From the NCBI GenBank assembly GCA_039933105.1, contig JBDTOT010000023.1:1-64000 (forward strand): 64,000 nt of DNA. The letters are read 5' to 3'. Both the position numbers and the translations under genes were made by a program. Below, piece by piece: positions 8,982-18,024 of the stretch. The DNA is from FEN-1219 sp039933105. GTDB taxonomy: Bacteria > Pseudomonadota > Gammaproteobacteria > Steroidobacterales > Rariloculaceae. How positions within the stretch are numbered: position 1 is the stretch's first letter; each line of letters opens with the position of its first letter. The notes beneath the pieces are model-generated. The model was not told where the DNA came from and searched no databases. It was given only the letters and a program-made list of their open reading frames with translations.

Positions 8982-9803
8982 TTGGCGAGCCGCAAAGATC
9001 TCGACCGACGGCAAAGGCGCTGGGCCGACGTAGCAGGCGTCAGCTACGACGCCCGAGGCTACGTCCGCGAGCTCGGCGAAAATTTGCGCGTCCCGCTCGG
9101 CGCTGCCGCACGCGCGGAGATCGAGCGCGGCTCTGAGCTCGAGCAGACGAGCACGCGGCCCGCTCGTCTGTTGTCGCTGACGTCATCTGCTGCACTGGTC
9201 ATCAACTTCTTCGACTACTGGCGCGGTCGCGACAGCGCGCCGCTCGCTTCGGTGCTCGGGCTGCCGGCCGGTTCGCCACAACTGCGTTTCGAGGAGCCGC
9301 TGCCGACCGGACTCGAAGGCGATCCGCCGAGTGCGGACGTGACACTGCATTGGCCTTCGGGCCACGTGGCCGCCATCGAGAGCAAGCTCGGCGAATGGCT
9401 CGTGCGCCGGCCGCGCAACAAAGCCGTGTTCAAACGTAAGTACTTTCCGCTTGGCGGCGACGTGTGGTCGGCCGCGGGACTACCGCGCTGCCAGGCGCTC
9501 GCCGCGGACATCGATTCGGGACGCGAGCGATTCCGTTGGCTGCACGCCGCGCAACTGCTGAAGCACGCGCTAGGTCTTGAGCGCCTCGGCGCGCCGGCCA
9601 CGACGCTCGTGTACCTCTACTATGACTGGCCGAGCCGTGAGGCGACCGAACACGCGGCGGAGCTCACGCGATTCGCAGCGCGCATCGAGGCCGAAGTAGA
9701 CTTCCGCGTGCTCACCTACCAGGCGCTGCAAGATGCGCTGGTTGCCGCGGACACGCTCGACCCCCAGCATCGCGCCTACCTCACGCAGCGCTACTTCCCG
9801 TAG
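8982..9803 (+). CDS. putative PD-(D/E)XK nuclease, PGN_0703-like restriction endonuclease
   Basis: The 273-residue cytoplasmic protein has a recognisable nuclease core: E-E-P-L-P-T-G near residue 104, then a strand with S-A-D-V-T-L (the Asp), then A-A-I-E-S-K-L-G-E-W, where E-S-K is the E-x-K of the motif. This pattern matches the family annotated as PGN_0703-type putative restriction endonuclease. The start is TTG at 8982, four bases after the VOC stop. No methyltransferase or specificity gene lies nearby, so a classical restriction-modification system is not visible. It could be an orphan defence or repair nuclease. Confidence 0.7.
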   Translation: MASRKDLDRRQRRWADVAGVSYDARGYVRELGENLRVPLGAAARAEIERGSELEQTSTRPARLLSLTSSAALVINFFDYWRGRDSAPLASVLGLPAGSPQLRFEEPLPTGLEGDPPSADVTLHWPSGHVAAIESKLGEWLVRRPRNKAVFKRKYFPLGGDVWSAAGLPRCQALAADIDSGRERFRWLHAAQLLKHALGLERLGAPATTLVYLYYDWPSREATEHAAELTRFAARIEAEVDFRVLTYQALQDALVAADTLDPQHRAYLTQRYFP

Positions 9804-9906
9804 CGCCCCTTGCGCAGCCCGCGGACGGCGTGCGTTTGGCTAGGCAGGCGGTTACGATGGCGTGGGTCCGACCGCGACCGACAACAACAACGAACGAGGT
9901 CCCGCG

Positions 9907-11682
9907 ATGCCATTCGAATATGGCTCACAACAAGTCGATATCCCGAACCCATTCAAGTTCGAGGGCATGGCCTATACCGCACGGGCGGCGGTGCTGATTG
10001 TGCTGGGTCTGGTCTCGCTATTCACCGTGCGCGGCCTCGTCGCGGACGGGGAGCGTGTCGCCGGCATCGCCGTTGCAGTCGGGGGGCTCGCGCTGCTCGG
10101 ATTTGGGGCCTACGCCGCGTACGTGGGTTTGTACAAGGTGTTCCGGTTTTACGTCGGCCGCGGCCAGCCCGCCGATCTCGCTGCGACGGTGTCGTCGGAG
10201 CAGACCGTCATGCCGGGCACGCGTACGGGCGGCACCACGGGATACCGCGGCATCTATCAGCCGAACGTCCTCGCAGACATGTTGCTCGGCCGCAAGAACC
10301 CCACGTTTCAGGAGCCCGAAGGCTGGCTGCCGCGGCTGCTCCACAGCGTTGCACCGACCCTGATTTTTCTGCCGTACGCGCTGCGCAACGATTCGGGTCT
10401 ACGCTTCGCGGCCGCGGCGCACAGCTTGGTGCTGCTGATCCTGCTCGGCCTCGCGTGGTTCTCCGGGGTCACGGGCATCGTGCCGATGGCCGGCACGAGC
10501 ATTATGGCGTGGCTCGTGTCCGTGGTGACGCTGCTGCTACTCGCGATTTGGTTACGGCAGGCCCTGAGACTGCAACCTTCGAATCGCATTGCGATGCTGC
10601 GTTTCTCTCCGCTAGGCCTCGCCTTTTGGGCCACGGTGGCCGTGCTGGCGCCCGTCGTGCTCGTGGGCCTGAACCGCGTCCAGCCGCTGCCGGCGCCTAC
10701 CATCTCGCCGTACCCGTGGTTTGCGTTGACGTTGCTGGTGGCGATCGCGGCCACGGGCTTTAGCCTCTATTTGAGCTTGCGCCGCGCGCCGAAGACGCCA
10801 CCGCCCACGGCCGTGACCGAATATCGCGAGCACTGGCAGGAGTCGGTGCACCCGATGGACATCTTCCGCGCGATCGAGATCACGCTCGCGAAGCACAGGT
10901 TTCAGGAGATTCCGAACCGCGTTTACGTGAACGATGTGCCGCAGCTCGTAGCGCAAGGCTCGCAGAACAAAGGCGAGTTCGAAGGCCGCACGTTGCAGGA
11001 AGTGCAGCCGAGGCCTATCGCCGATCGGCGCAGCGATGCGTTGCTGCGGATCGCGATCACCGTCGGCCAGGTGTTACTTGCGGCAGGCGGCATCGCCGTG
11101 TTCACGGTGCTGGTCCGGTTGCCCGACATCCCCATGACGTCCATCGTGCAGACGCTGCTCGGCGCCGCGATCCTGTGGACGCTCGGCATGTTGGTGGCGC
11201 ACACGGCAAATTTGTACGTGTCCGAAATCGAGTTCGAGTCGGACCTGATCGTGTTCCAGGCCACGGGCACGTTCGCCGAGTCGCGCCTCGCGACGGGTAT
11301 GAGCATTTACGACTCTACCCGCTCGGAGAACACGATCGTGCGCTCGAGCCTTACGCCGTGGCTGCTCGTCAGCAAGATCCACAGCAGCACGCTGGCCGTG
11401 AGTGGTTCCGACAACCTCGAACAACCGCGCCTGGTGCTCGGCATGAGCCCCGACGACGATTTGTGCCGCGACCTCGTGAGCGATGCGCGGGCGTTTCTGC
11501 ACGACCGGCAGATCATGGCCACGGTGGCGTCGGAGTCGGATCTTCAGGCTGCTTCGAACATCTATCAGATGAACGAGCGCACGCGTGCCGCGCAAGCGGG
11601 CCAGCCCGGTCAGCCGCAGATCAGCCAGGATATGCGCGACGACAAGCGGCTGCCCGGCGGCGGCAATCCTCCGAGTAGCTGA
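9907..11682 (+). CDS. large polytopic membrane protein of unknown function
   Basis: The 591-residue protein has about eight or nine hydrophobic segments: two near residues 24-75, a group between about 155 and 305, and two near 410-460. A soluble C-terminal region of about 130 residues follows, with a Gly/Pro/Gln-rich tail. A cytoplasmic-looking stretch around residues 315-400 separates the two membrane blocks. The ATG at 9907 is preceded by ACGAGG; the frame extends upstream to 9862 without a better start. I recognise no family. It stands alone between the nuclease gene and rlmKL. Confidence 0.75.
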   Translation: MPFEYGSQQVDIPNPFKFEGMAYTARAAVLIVLGLVSLFTVRGLVADGERVAGIAVAVGGLALLGFGAYAAYVGLYKVFRFYVGRGQPADLAATVSSEQTVMPGTRTGGTTGYRGIYQPNVLADMLLGRKNPTFQEPEGWLPRLLHSVAPTLIFLPYALRNDSGLRFAAAAHSLVLLILLGLAWFSGVTGIVPMAGTSIMAWLVSVVTLLLLAIWLRQALRLQPSNRIAMLRFSPLGLAFWATVAVLAPVVLVGLNRVQPLPAPTISPYPWFALTLLVAIAATGFSLYLSLRRAPKTPPPTAVTEYREHWQESVHPMDIFRAIEITLAKHRFQEIPNRVYVNDVPQLVAQGSQNKGEFEGRTLQEVQPRPIADRRSDALLRIAITVGQVLLAAGGIAVFTVLVRLPDIPMTSIVQTLLGAAILWTLGMLVAHTANLYVSEIEFESDLIVFQATGTFAESRLATGMSIYDSTRSENTIVRSSLTPWLLVSKIHSSTLAVSGSDNLEQPRLVLGMSPDDDLCRDLVSDARAFLHDRQIMATVASESDLQAASNIYQMNERTRAAQAGQPGQPQISQDMRDDKRLPGGGNPPSS

Positions 11683-11705
11683 GTCGTTCGACCGAGAGCG
11701 TTGCG

Positions 11706-13964
11706 CTGAGTAACTTTCACCGTCTCTTCATTACTGCGCCGGCCGGCACCGCCGACCTCGCGGCCGCCGAGCTCACCGCATTTGGTGCGACCGAAGTCAA
11801 AGCGTTGCGCGCGGGCGTCGAATGCGCGGGTACGCTCGAGCATGCCTACCGCGCGTGCCTCTGGTCGCGTGTCGCGAATCGCGTGTTGCTGCCGATCGCG
11901 CAGTTCGCTGCGCCAACGCCCGAGGCGTTGTACGAAGGTGCACGCGGTGTGGACTGGAGCGCGCATCTAGCCACCGACGGCACGCTCGCGGTCGATTGCA
12001 CGACCGGCCGGTCCGCAATCACGCACACGCAGTACGCGGCGCTGAAAGTCAAAGACGCCGTCGTCGATCAATTCCGCGAACGTACCGGTACGCGGCCGTC
12101 GGTCGACGTGGCCACCCCGGACGTGCAGCTGAACCTGCACATCGATCGTGATATGGCCACGCTTGCCATCGATCTCTCTGGCGACAGCCTGCACCGCCGC
12201 GGCTATCGCGGCCCGCAGGGCGCCGCGCCGCTGAAGGAGAACCTCGCGGCGGCGATTCTGCTGCGCGCCGGTTGGGCGGAGATCTCGCGGGCGGAGCACG
12301 GCCCCGTGGGGTTGGTGGATCCGATGTGCGGCGCCGGCAGCCTCGTGATCGAGGCCGCGCTCATCGCGGGCGACGTGGCGCCGGGGTTATTGCGTAAGTA
12401 CTTCGGCTTCCTGCGTTGGCGGGGCCACGATGCACCCCTATGGCAGGGGCTGATCGAGGAAGCCAACGCGCGGCGCGCCGCCGGCAGCCTCGCGCACGTC
12501 GCGCTGCGCGGGTACGACCGCGACCCCGCGGCCGTCCGGTCGACGCTCGACAACGCAGCGCGCGCCGGTTTTGAGCGCCTCGTGCACGCCGAGCGACGAG
12601 AGCTCACCGATTTGCCGGCGGCGCCCGCGCCGCGCGGCCTCGTGGTCGTGAACCCGCCGTATGGCGAACGCATCGGCGAGGTGACCGAGCTCGCCGAGAC
12701 GTATGCGCTGCTCGGCCGCAAGCTACGCGAGGGTTTTCTCGGTTGGCAGGCGGCGGTCTTCACGGGTAACCCGCCCCTCGGCCGCGAGCTCGGGTTGAAG
12801 GCCAAGCGCACGCACACGATGTTCAACGGCCCGATCGAATGCCGGTTGCTGCGAATCGGCATCGACGCGAAGCACTTCGAGACGAAGCGCACGCCGGGCG
12901 CGCTGCCGGAGCTAAACGAAGAGGCGCGCGCGCGGCCGGGCGCCGACATGTTCGCGAATCGTCTGCGCAAGAACGCAGCAGCGCTCGGCGCGTGGGCCCG
13001 CCGCGAAGGTGTTGCCTGCTATCGCGTGTATGACGCCGACATGCCGGAGTACGCGTTCTCCATCGACGTGTATGCGGACTCCACCGATGCGGCGGCGCAG
13101 CGCTGGCTGTACGTGCAGGAGTACGCGCCGCCCGCAACCATCGACCCCGAGAAAGCGCGCGCGCGGCGCCAAGAGGCGTTCGCTGTGATCCCGGAGACGC
13201 TCGGTGTGGTGCGTGAGCGCGCGCATCTGCGCGTGCGGCGCAAACAGAAGGGTGGGGCGCAATACTCGAAGGTCAGCGAGCGCGGCGAGTTCGACCTCGT
13301 GACCGAGGGCGGCTTGTCGCTGTATGTGAATTTCACCGATTACCTCGACACCGGCTTGTTCCTCGATCACCGGCCCACGCGCGCTCGGATTCGCGAGCTC
13401 GCATCAGCGAAACGGTTTCTGAACTTGTTCGCCTATACGGGCACGGCCTCGGTGTTCGCGGCCGCCGGGGGCGCGCGCTCCACGACCACGATCGACATGT
13501 CACACACGTATCTCGACTGGGCGCGCCGCAATCTCGACCACAACGGCTTCACCGACGCACGCAAGCACGATTTGATTCAGGCCGATGTGCTGCAGTGGCT
13601 AGAGGAACGATCGCCCGATCGCTACGACCTGATCTTTCTCGATCCGCCGACTTTGTCGCGCTCGAAACGCATGGAGACGGAGTTCGATCTGCAGCGCGAT
13701 CACGTGACACTGATCCGGAACACGTTGACGCGGTTGGCCCCGGGGGGGCTGCTGATCTTCTCGAACAATTTCCGCAAGTTTCGGCTCGACGCCGAGGCGC
13801 TCGCCGAATTTGCCGTGCAGGACGTCACCGCCGCGACGATTCCGCACGACTTCGCGCGCAATCAACGCATTCACCAGTGCTTCGAGATTCGCGTGCCGGG
13901 CGGTGCCGCGAAAACCGCCAAGCCGCTACTCTCGATTTGGGGCAAACCGCCCGCAAAAAAGTAG
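11706..13964 (+). CDS. rlmKL: bifunctional 23S rRNA methyltransferase RlmKL, CTG start
   Basis: This enzyme makes m2G2445 and m7G2069 in 23S rRNA. The 752-residue protein has a THUMP region (about 45-155), the RlmL methyltransferase with P-M-C-G-A-G-S and N316-P-P-Y, and the RlmK methyltransferase with F-A-Y-T-G-T-A and D646-P-P-T. The frame upstream of the first TTG (11805) continues with sequence that matches the family N-terminus (L-F-I-T-A-P-A-G-T-A-D-L-A-A-A-E-L). No ATG, GTG or TTG serves it there; CTG at 11706 after ACCGAGAGCG is the best start. The gene overlaps the 3' end of convergent tatC by 39 bases. A fused RlmKL is typical of Gammaproteobacteria. Confidence 0.92.
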   Translation: MSNFHRLFITAPAGTADLAAAELTAFGATEVKALRAGVECAGTLEHAYRACLWSRVANRVLLPIAQFAAPTPEALYEGARGVDWSAHLATDGTLAVDCTTGRSAITHTQYAALKVKDAVVDQFRERTGTRPSVDVATPDVQLNLHIDRDMATLAIDLSGDSLHRRGYRGPQGAAPLKENLAAAILLRAGWAEISRAEHGPVGLVDPMCGAGSLVIEAALIAGDVAPGLLRKYFGFLRWRGHDAPLWQGLIEEANARRAAGSLAHVALRGYDRDPAAVRSTLDNAARAGFERLVHAERRELTDLPAAPAPRGLVVVNPPYGERIGEVTELAETYALLGRKLREGFLGWQAAVFTGNPPLGRELGLKAKRTHTMFNGPIECRLLRIGIDAKHFETKRTPGALPELNEEARARPGADMFANRLRKNAAALGAWARREGVACYRVYDADMPEYAFSIDVYADSTDAAAQRWLYVQEYAPPATIDPEKARARRQEAFAVIPETLGVVRERAHLRVRRKQKGGAQYSKVSERGEFDLVTEGGLSLYVNFTDYLDTGLFLDHRPTRARIRELASAKRFLNLFAYTGTASVFAAAGGARSTTTIDMSHTYLDWARRNLDHNGFTDARKHDLIQADVLQWLEERSPDRYDLIFLDPPTLSRSKRMETEFDLQRDHVTLIRNTLTRLAPGGLLIFSNNFRKFRLDAEALAEFAVQDVTAATIPHDFARNQRIHQCFEIRVPGGAAKTAKPLLSIWGKPPAKK

Positions 13965-14675
13965 CGCGCCTTCGAACAGCGCGTACATCGGCAGCGCGAT
14001 CATCGTCTGCGACAACACGTCGGGTGGTGTGAGCATCATGCCGACGACGAACGCGCCGAGGAATACGTACGCACGTGACTTGGCCAGCGCCTCGCGCGTG
14101 ACGAGACCGGTCCAGACGCTGACGACGATCGCGACGGGCACCTGGAACGCGAAGCCGAATGCGAGCGTCATGCCGATCGTGAAGTCCAGGAACGAGTTGA
14201 TGTCCGGCAGGATCTTCACGCCGTGCGGCGCCTGAGTCGCAAAGAAGCCAAACGCCATGGGTAGGACAAGAAAGTAAGAGAACGCTACACCCACATAGAA
14301 CAGCGCCACGCTTGCGAACACGAACGGCAGGGCGATTTTGCGCGCGCGCGCCGGCAGCCATTGATCGATGAGCTTCCAGAGCTGATACAGCAGGGCGGGC
14401 ATCGAGATGAATACCGCGAGCCAGAAAATGGTCTTGAGCGGAGTCGTGAATGGGCCGGTGACATGCTTGCTGATCAGCGTGGAGCCGATCGGCAGGCGCG
14501 TCATGATGGGCGTGGCGATCTGGGTGAAGATCTGGTTCTGCCAGGGCGTCATGATCGCGAACACGCCGAGCAGCGACAGGATGGCCTTGAACAAGCGCGA
14601 ACGTAGCTCGTAGGCGGCGGCCAGCAGGCGGGCGCCGAGTTGCTTGGTCTCGGGATCGATGAGGAGGTCGGCCAC
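13926..14675 (-). CDS. tatC: Sec-independent protein translocase TatC
   Basis: The 249-residue inner-membrane protein has six hydrophobic segments and TatC landmarks: the N-terminal E-L-R-S-R-L (residues 23-28), F-x-x-P-A-L-L-Y-Q-L-W in the loop before helix 3, and the late segment with T-P-P-D-V-L-S-Q. TatC binds twin-arginine signal peptides and builds the translocon with TatA/TatB. Neither tatA nor tatB is adjacent; downstream is convergent rlmKL. At least six proteins of this window carry twin-arginine-type signals and would be its clients. Confidence 0.95.
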   Translation of the reverse strand: MADLLIDPETKQLGARLLAAAYELRSRLFKAILSLLGVFAIMTPWQNQIFTQIATPIMTRLPIGSTLISKHVTGPFTTPLKTIFWLAVFISMPALLYQLWKLIDQWLPARARKIALPFVFASVALFYVGVAFSYFLVLPMAFGFFATQAPHGVKILPDINSFLDFTIGMTLAFGFAFQVPVAIVVSVWTGLVTREALAKSRAYVFLGAFVVGMMLTPPDVLSQTMIALPMYALFEGALLFCGRFAPNRE

Positions 14676-14745
14676 ACGCGCATTCTAAACGAAGAGTTTC
14701 CAAGGAAACCCGCTAGACTTTGGGAATCTCGATGGAGGATGAACC

Positions 14746-15300
14746 ATGACGACGATCGTCGGAATCGCCGGCAGCCTGCGCAAAGGCTCGTTCAACGCGG
14801 CCCTGTTGCGTGCGGCCGTGGGCTCCATGCCAGCGGGCAGCACGCTCGAGCAGGCGACGATCGCCGGCATCCCCCTGTACAACGCCGACGTCGAGGCCGC
14901 GCAGGGCATTCCACCGCCGGTCGCGAGCCTGAAAGATCGTCTGGCCGCTGCGGACGGGCTATTGCTCGTGACACCCGAATACAACAACTCGATCCCCGGC
15001 GTGTTGAAGAACGCGATCGACTGGTTGTCGCGACCCGACTCCGACATCTCGCGCGTGTTCGGCGGCAAACGCGTAGCGCTGATCGGTGCTTCGCCCGGTG
15101 GCTTTGGCACGATCCTGTCGCAAAACGCCTGGCTGCCGGTGCTGAAGACGCTGGGGATGGACCTGTGGGCCGGCAAGAAACTGCTGGTATCGCGCGCCAA
15201 GATGGTGTTCGACGAAGCGGGCAACCTCACGGATGCGAAGGTCGCCGAGCAGTTGACGGCGTTCCTGCAGGGCTTCGTGGCGTTCGCCGCACGCCGCTGA
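14746..15300 (+). CDS. NADPH-dependent FMN reductase family protein
   Basis: The 184-residue flavodoxin-fold protein carries G-I-A-G-S-L-R-K-G-S-F-N at the N-terminus (FMN phosphate loop) and T-P-E-Y-N-N-S-I-P-G near residue 80 (isoalloxazine contact). This is the pattern of the chromate/quinone/azo reductase group. It is cytoplasmic, with no signal peptide. GGAGGATG just before ATG 14746 supports the start. Likely role: two-electron reduction of quinones or similar acceptors; the actual substrate is not visible. Confidence 0.9.
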   Translation: MTTIVGIAGSLRKGSFNAALLRAAVGSMPAGSTLEQATIAGIPLYNADVEAAQGIPPPVASLKDRLAAADGLLLVTPEYNNSIPGVLKNAIDWLSRPDSDISRVFGGKRVALIGASPGGFGTILSQNAWLPVLKTLGMDLWAGKKLLVSRAKMVFDEAGNLTDAKVAEQLTAFLQGFVAFAARR

Positions 15301-15362
15301 ACTCGCTCGGGCTGTAGTACCATTCGGCATCGTGTGGGGATTCATTTGGAGGCGTGTTGGCT

Positions 15363-16217
15363 ATGAAGAAACAGTCGTGGCTCGGAGTTGTGGCGCTTGC
15401 GGTCGGTTGCTTCGCACTGCCGGCCGCCCAGGCACAGTTCGGCGACAAGCCCTCGAAGCTCTCGCTGGTCAAAGTGCAAGACGACCTGTACGTGATCCAC
15501 AACGACGCCGTGCCGGGCAACACGACGGCGCTGATCACGAACCAGGGCGTAATCCTTGTCGACGATAAGTTCGAGATCGATCACGACAACATCATGGCGA
15601 TGCTGAAGACCGTGACGAATCAGCCGGTGAAGTATGTCGTCAACACGCACTTCCACGGCGACCACAGCGGCGGCAACGCCAAGATGCAGGCCGGCGGTAC
15701 GTTGGCCGTGGCGTCTGCGCAGGCCCGCGCGCGCATGGTCGACGGCAAGATGAGCGGTCTGCCGGACATCACGATCGCGCCGCGCGGCACGCTGTATCTT
15801 GGCGGCAAAGTGGCAGAGATCTACTGGCTGGGGCGTTCGCACACGGACGGCGACGTCGTGGTGCTGTTCCCGCAGAACCGCGCCATCGCCATGGGCGACA
15901 TGTATACGAACGGCGAAGGCACCCCGCAGCTGATCGACTACTCTGGCGGCGGCAGTGCGAAAGAGTGGACGGCCACGGTCGAGAACGCACTGAAGCTCGA
16001 TTTTGACACGGTGATCCCGGGTCACGGCAACGTTGTGAAGAAGGCCGATCTCATCGCGTTCCGCGATAGCACGAAGCGCCTCACCGAACTCATCACGCAG
16101 CAGGTCAAGCAGAACAAGTCGAAGGCCGACGTCGAAGCGACGATGCGCAAGGAGTTCGGCTGGCAGGACTTCCACGTGCAGATGGCGCTCGACGGCCTGA
16201 TCAAAGAGATGCGCTGA
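15363..16217 (+). CDS. exported MBL-fold hydrolase with intact metal site
   Basis: The 284-residue protein has a classical signal peptide (residues 1 to about 23, ending A-Q-A-Q) and a complete H-F-H-G-D-H metal motif near residue 95. H-T-D-G-D and P-G-H-G follow later. The fold and motif order fit the subclass B3/quinoprotein-relay/SoxH-like MBL group. It probably hydrolyses an ester, lactone or amide in the periplasm; substrate unknown. GGAGG at 15348-15352 lies ten bases before ATG 15363; GTG at 15354 and TTG at 15357 are too close to it. Confidence 0.88.
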   Translation: MKKQSWLGVVALAVGCFALPAAQAQFGDKPSKLSLVKVQDDLYVIHNDAVPGNTTALITNQGVILVDDKFEIDHDNIMAMLKTVTNQPVKYVVNTHFHGDHSGGNAKMQAGGTLAVASAQARARMVDGKMSGLPDITIAPRGTLYLGGKVAEIYWLGRSHTDGDVVVLFPQNRAIAMGDMYTNGEGTPQLIDYSGGGSAKEWTATVENALKLDFDTVIPGHGNVVKKADLIAFRDSTKRLTELITQQVKQNKSKADVEATMRKEFGWQDFHVQMALDGLIKEMR

Positions 16218-16221
16218 ACTG

Positions 16222-16245
16222 ACCCGCGGCCTTTCGGCCGCGGGT
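16222..16245. terminator. GC-rich hairpin after the MBL gene
   Basis: A perfect ten-base-pair stem (16222-16231 with 16236-16245) closes a four-base loop, five bases after the stop at 16217. No T-run follows, so it is not a standard intrinsic terminator. It may stabilise the 3' end or pause polymerase. Confidence 0.5.
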
Positions 16246-16294
16246 TGGCGTAGCGTGGCAGCCGCGCCCGTCTGGCCACGAGGGTGACTCCACG

Positions 16295-17032
16295 GTGAGA
16301 CGCGATTTGCTCGTTCTCGTCATGGGGCTGACGCTGCTCGCGAGTAGTATCGCGTGCGCGCAGTTCGGCCGCAGGTTCGGGCGCCAGATCCAGGACAACG
16401 ACGCGCCGCCCACCGAGTTCGTCGCGATGCGCTGGCATTTCGGCACGAACGGCGCGATCGGCCACATGGGCTGGTCGCACAACTACCCGGAATCCGAGAT
16501 CAACCTGAACGGCTTCATCGGACGTACGACGCGCGTCGACGTCGAAGACAACTCATACCGGCTCATAGAGCTCGGCAGCCCTGAAATCTTCGATTACCCA
16601 TTCGCCTATATTTCCGAGCCCGGCGAGATGGAGATGACGCAGACCGAGGTCGCAAACCTGCGCGAGTACATCCTTCGCGGCGGCTTCATTCTGATCGACG
16701 ACTTCGACACCTGGCACATGAACAACCTGCGCGAGGAAATGCACCGCGCACTTCCCGAACGCGACTTCGAACGGCTCGACGGCGCCAACGCCATCTGGGA
16801 CCTCGTATTCAAGGTCGAAGACCTCGAGAGCATGGCGCCGTATGTGCAAGGCGACGACCCCGTGTACTACGGACTCGTCAACGACGTGAGCCAGATCGCG
16901 ATCATGGCGCTGCACAACAATGACCTTGCAAACTTCTGGGAGTGGTACGGCAGCCCGCAGTATCCGTTGCGCCCGGCTACGGACGCGTTCCGCATGGGCA
17001 CGAACTTCGTCGTGCACGCCATGACGCATTGA
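16295..17032 (+). CDS. DUF4159 domain exported protein
   Basis: The 245-residue protein has a signal peptide (cleavage after A-C-A near residue 22) and a DUF4159 body. Landmarks are F-V-A-M-R-W near residue 45, R-E-Y-I-L-R-G-G-F-I-L-I-D-D-F-D, and a C-terminal P-A-T-D-A-F-R-M-G-T-N-F. The R-x-G-G-F-I-L-I-D-D stretch is typical of the family. The reaction is unknown. GTG at 16295 is the only start that keeps the signal peptide. The aldo/keto reductase-like gene begins 23 bases downstream on the same strand. Confidence 0.82.
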   Translation: MRRDLLVLVMGLTLLASSIACAQFGRRFGRQIQDNDAPPTEFVAMRWHFGTNGAIGHMGWSHNYPESEINLNGFIGRTTRVDVEDNSYRLIELGSPEIFDYPFAYISEPGEMEMTQTEVANLREYILRGGFILIDDFDTWHMNNLREEMHRALPERDFERLDGANAIWDLVFKVEDLESMAPYVQGDDPVYYGLVNDVSQIAIMALHNNDLANFWEWYGSPQYPLRPATDAFRMGTNFVVHAMTH

Positions 17033-17055
17033 ACAGCGACACAAGAGGACACAGG

Positions 17056-17991
17056 ATGACACTCGACACAGAATCGACACGGCGCGAGTTCCTGCAGCGC
17101 GGCGCGTTACTGACCGCGGCCGCAAGCGTCGCGAGCTCGCTGCCGCTCGCGGCGCTCGCACAGCGCGGCGTGCCGCAGCGGCCGATCCCGAGCACGGGCG
17201 AGATGCTGCCGGTGATCGGCTTGGGTTCGAGCAAAGTGGTGGAGGAGATCGCGGCGAAAGGCAGCGACCCGGCGCTCGGCGTGCTGCGCGCCCTCGTGGC
17301 GAACGGCGGCAAGTTCGTCGACACGTGGCCGCGCAACGCCGACAACGATGCGGCGTTCGGCCGTTTGCTCGCGCTGCCGGAATTCAACGGCAAGCTGTTT
17401 GTGACCACGAAGGTCGATCAGGTCGGCAAGGACGTCGGCATTGCGCAGTTCAAACAGGCGCAGAAGCTGTATGGTCGGCAGACGCTCGACCTCGTGCAGA
17501 TCTTCAGCCTCGTGGACGTCGATACGCACTGGCCGAGTCTGAAGCAGTGGAAGGCCGAGGGCGCGGCCCGTTACATCGGCGTCACGGTATCGCAGCCCGC
17601 AAAGTACGCGGATCTCGAACGGTTTCTGGCGCGCGAGAAACCGGATTTCGTGCAGATGAACTACTCGATCACGGAGCGCGGCGTCGAGCAACGGCTGCTC
17701 AAGGTGGCCCACGATCGCGGGGTGGCCATCGTGATCAACCGGCCGTTCATGAACGGCGCGTACTTCGACAAGCTCAACGGCAAACCGCTGCCCGAGTGGG
17801 CGGCCGAGTTCGAGTGCGGCACGTGGGCGCAGTTCTCCTTGAAATACATACTGGCGAATCCGCTCTTGACCTGTGTGCTGACGGAGACCGCCAACCCGCA
17901 GCACATGATGGACAACCTCGTTACGGCGCTCGGACCGCTGCCCGATGCGGCAGCGCGCCAGCGTATGCGCGAAGTCATCGATCGAGTCTGA
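17056..17991 (+). CDS. Tat-exported aldo/keto reductase-like protein lacking the catalytic Tyr
   Basis: The 311-residue protein begins with a twin-arginine signal (T-R-R-E-F-L at residues 8-13). The body follows the aldo/keto reductase barrel: P-V-I-G-L-G-S, F-V-D89-T, and L-F-V-T-T-K119-V. In the family a Tyr lies five residues after the Asp; here that position is N94. The His expected after the fourth strand is also not present (D-L-V-Q-I-F-S). Asp and Lys remain. It may therefore be a non-reductase that keeps the fold. AGAGGA (17044-17049) supports ATG 17056. Export of an NADPH-enzyme fold by Tat would allow a cofactor to be carried, but this is inference. Confidence 0.8.
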   Translation: MTLDTESTRREFLQRGALLTAAASVASSLPLAALAQRGVPQRPIPSTGEMLPVIGLGSSKVVEEIAAKGSDPALGVLRALVANGGKFVDTWPRNADNDAAFGRLLALPEFNGKLFVTTKVDQVGKDVGIAQFKQAQKLYGRQTLDLVQIFSLVDVDTHWPSLKQWKAEGAARYIGVTVSQPAKYADLERFLAREKPDFVQMNYSITERGVEQRLLKVAHDRGVAIVINRPFMNGAYFDKLNGKPLPEWAAEFECGTWAQFSLKYILANPLLTCVLTETANPQHMMDNLVTALGPLPDAAARQRMREVIDRV

Positions 17992-18024
17992 AGCCGCGGG
18001 ATCGGCCTCATCAAGGAGCCAACA

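Noticed and set aside
8982..9803. A complete restriction-modification system
   Set aside because: No methyltransferase or specificity subunit is present near the nuclease.
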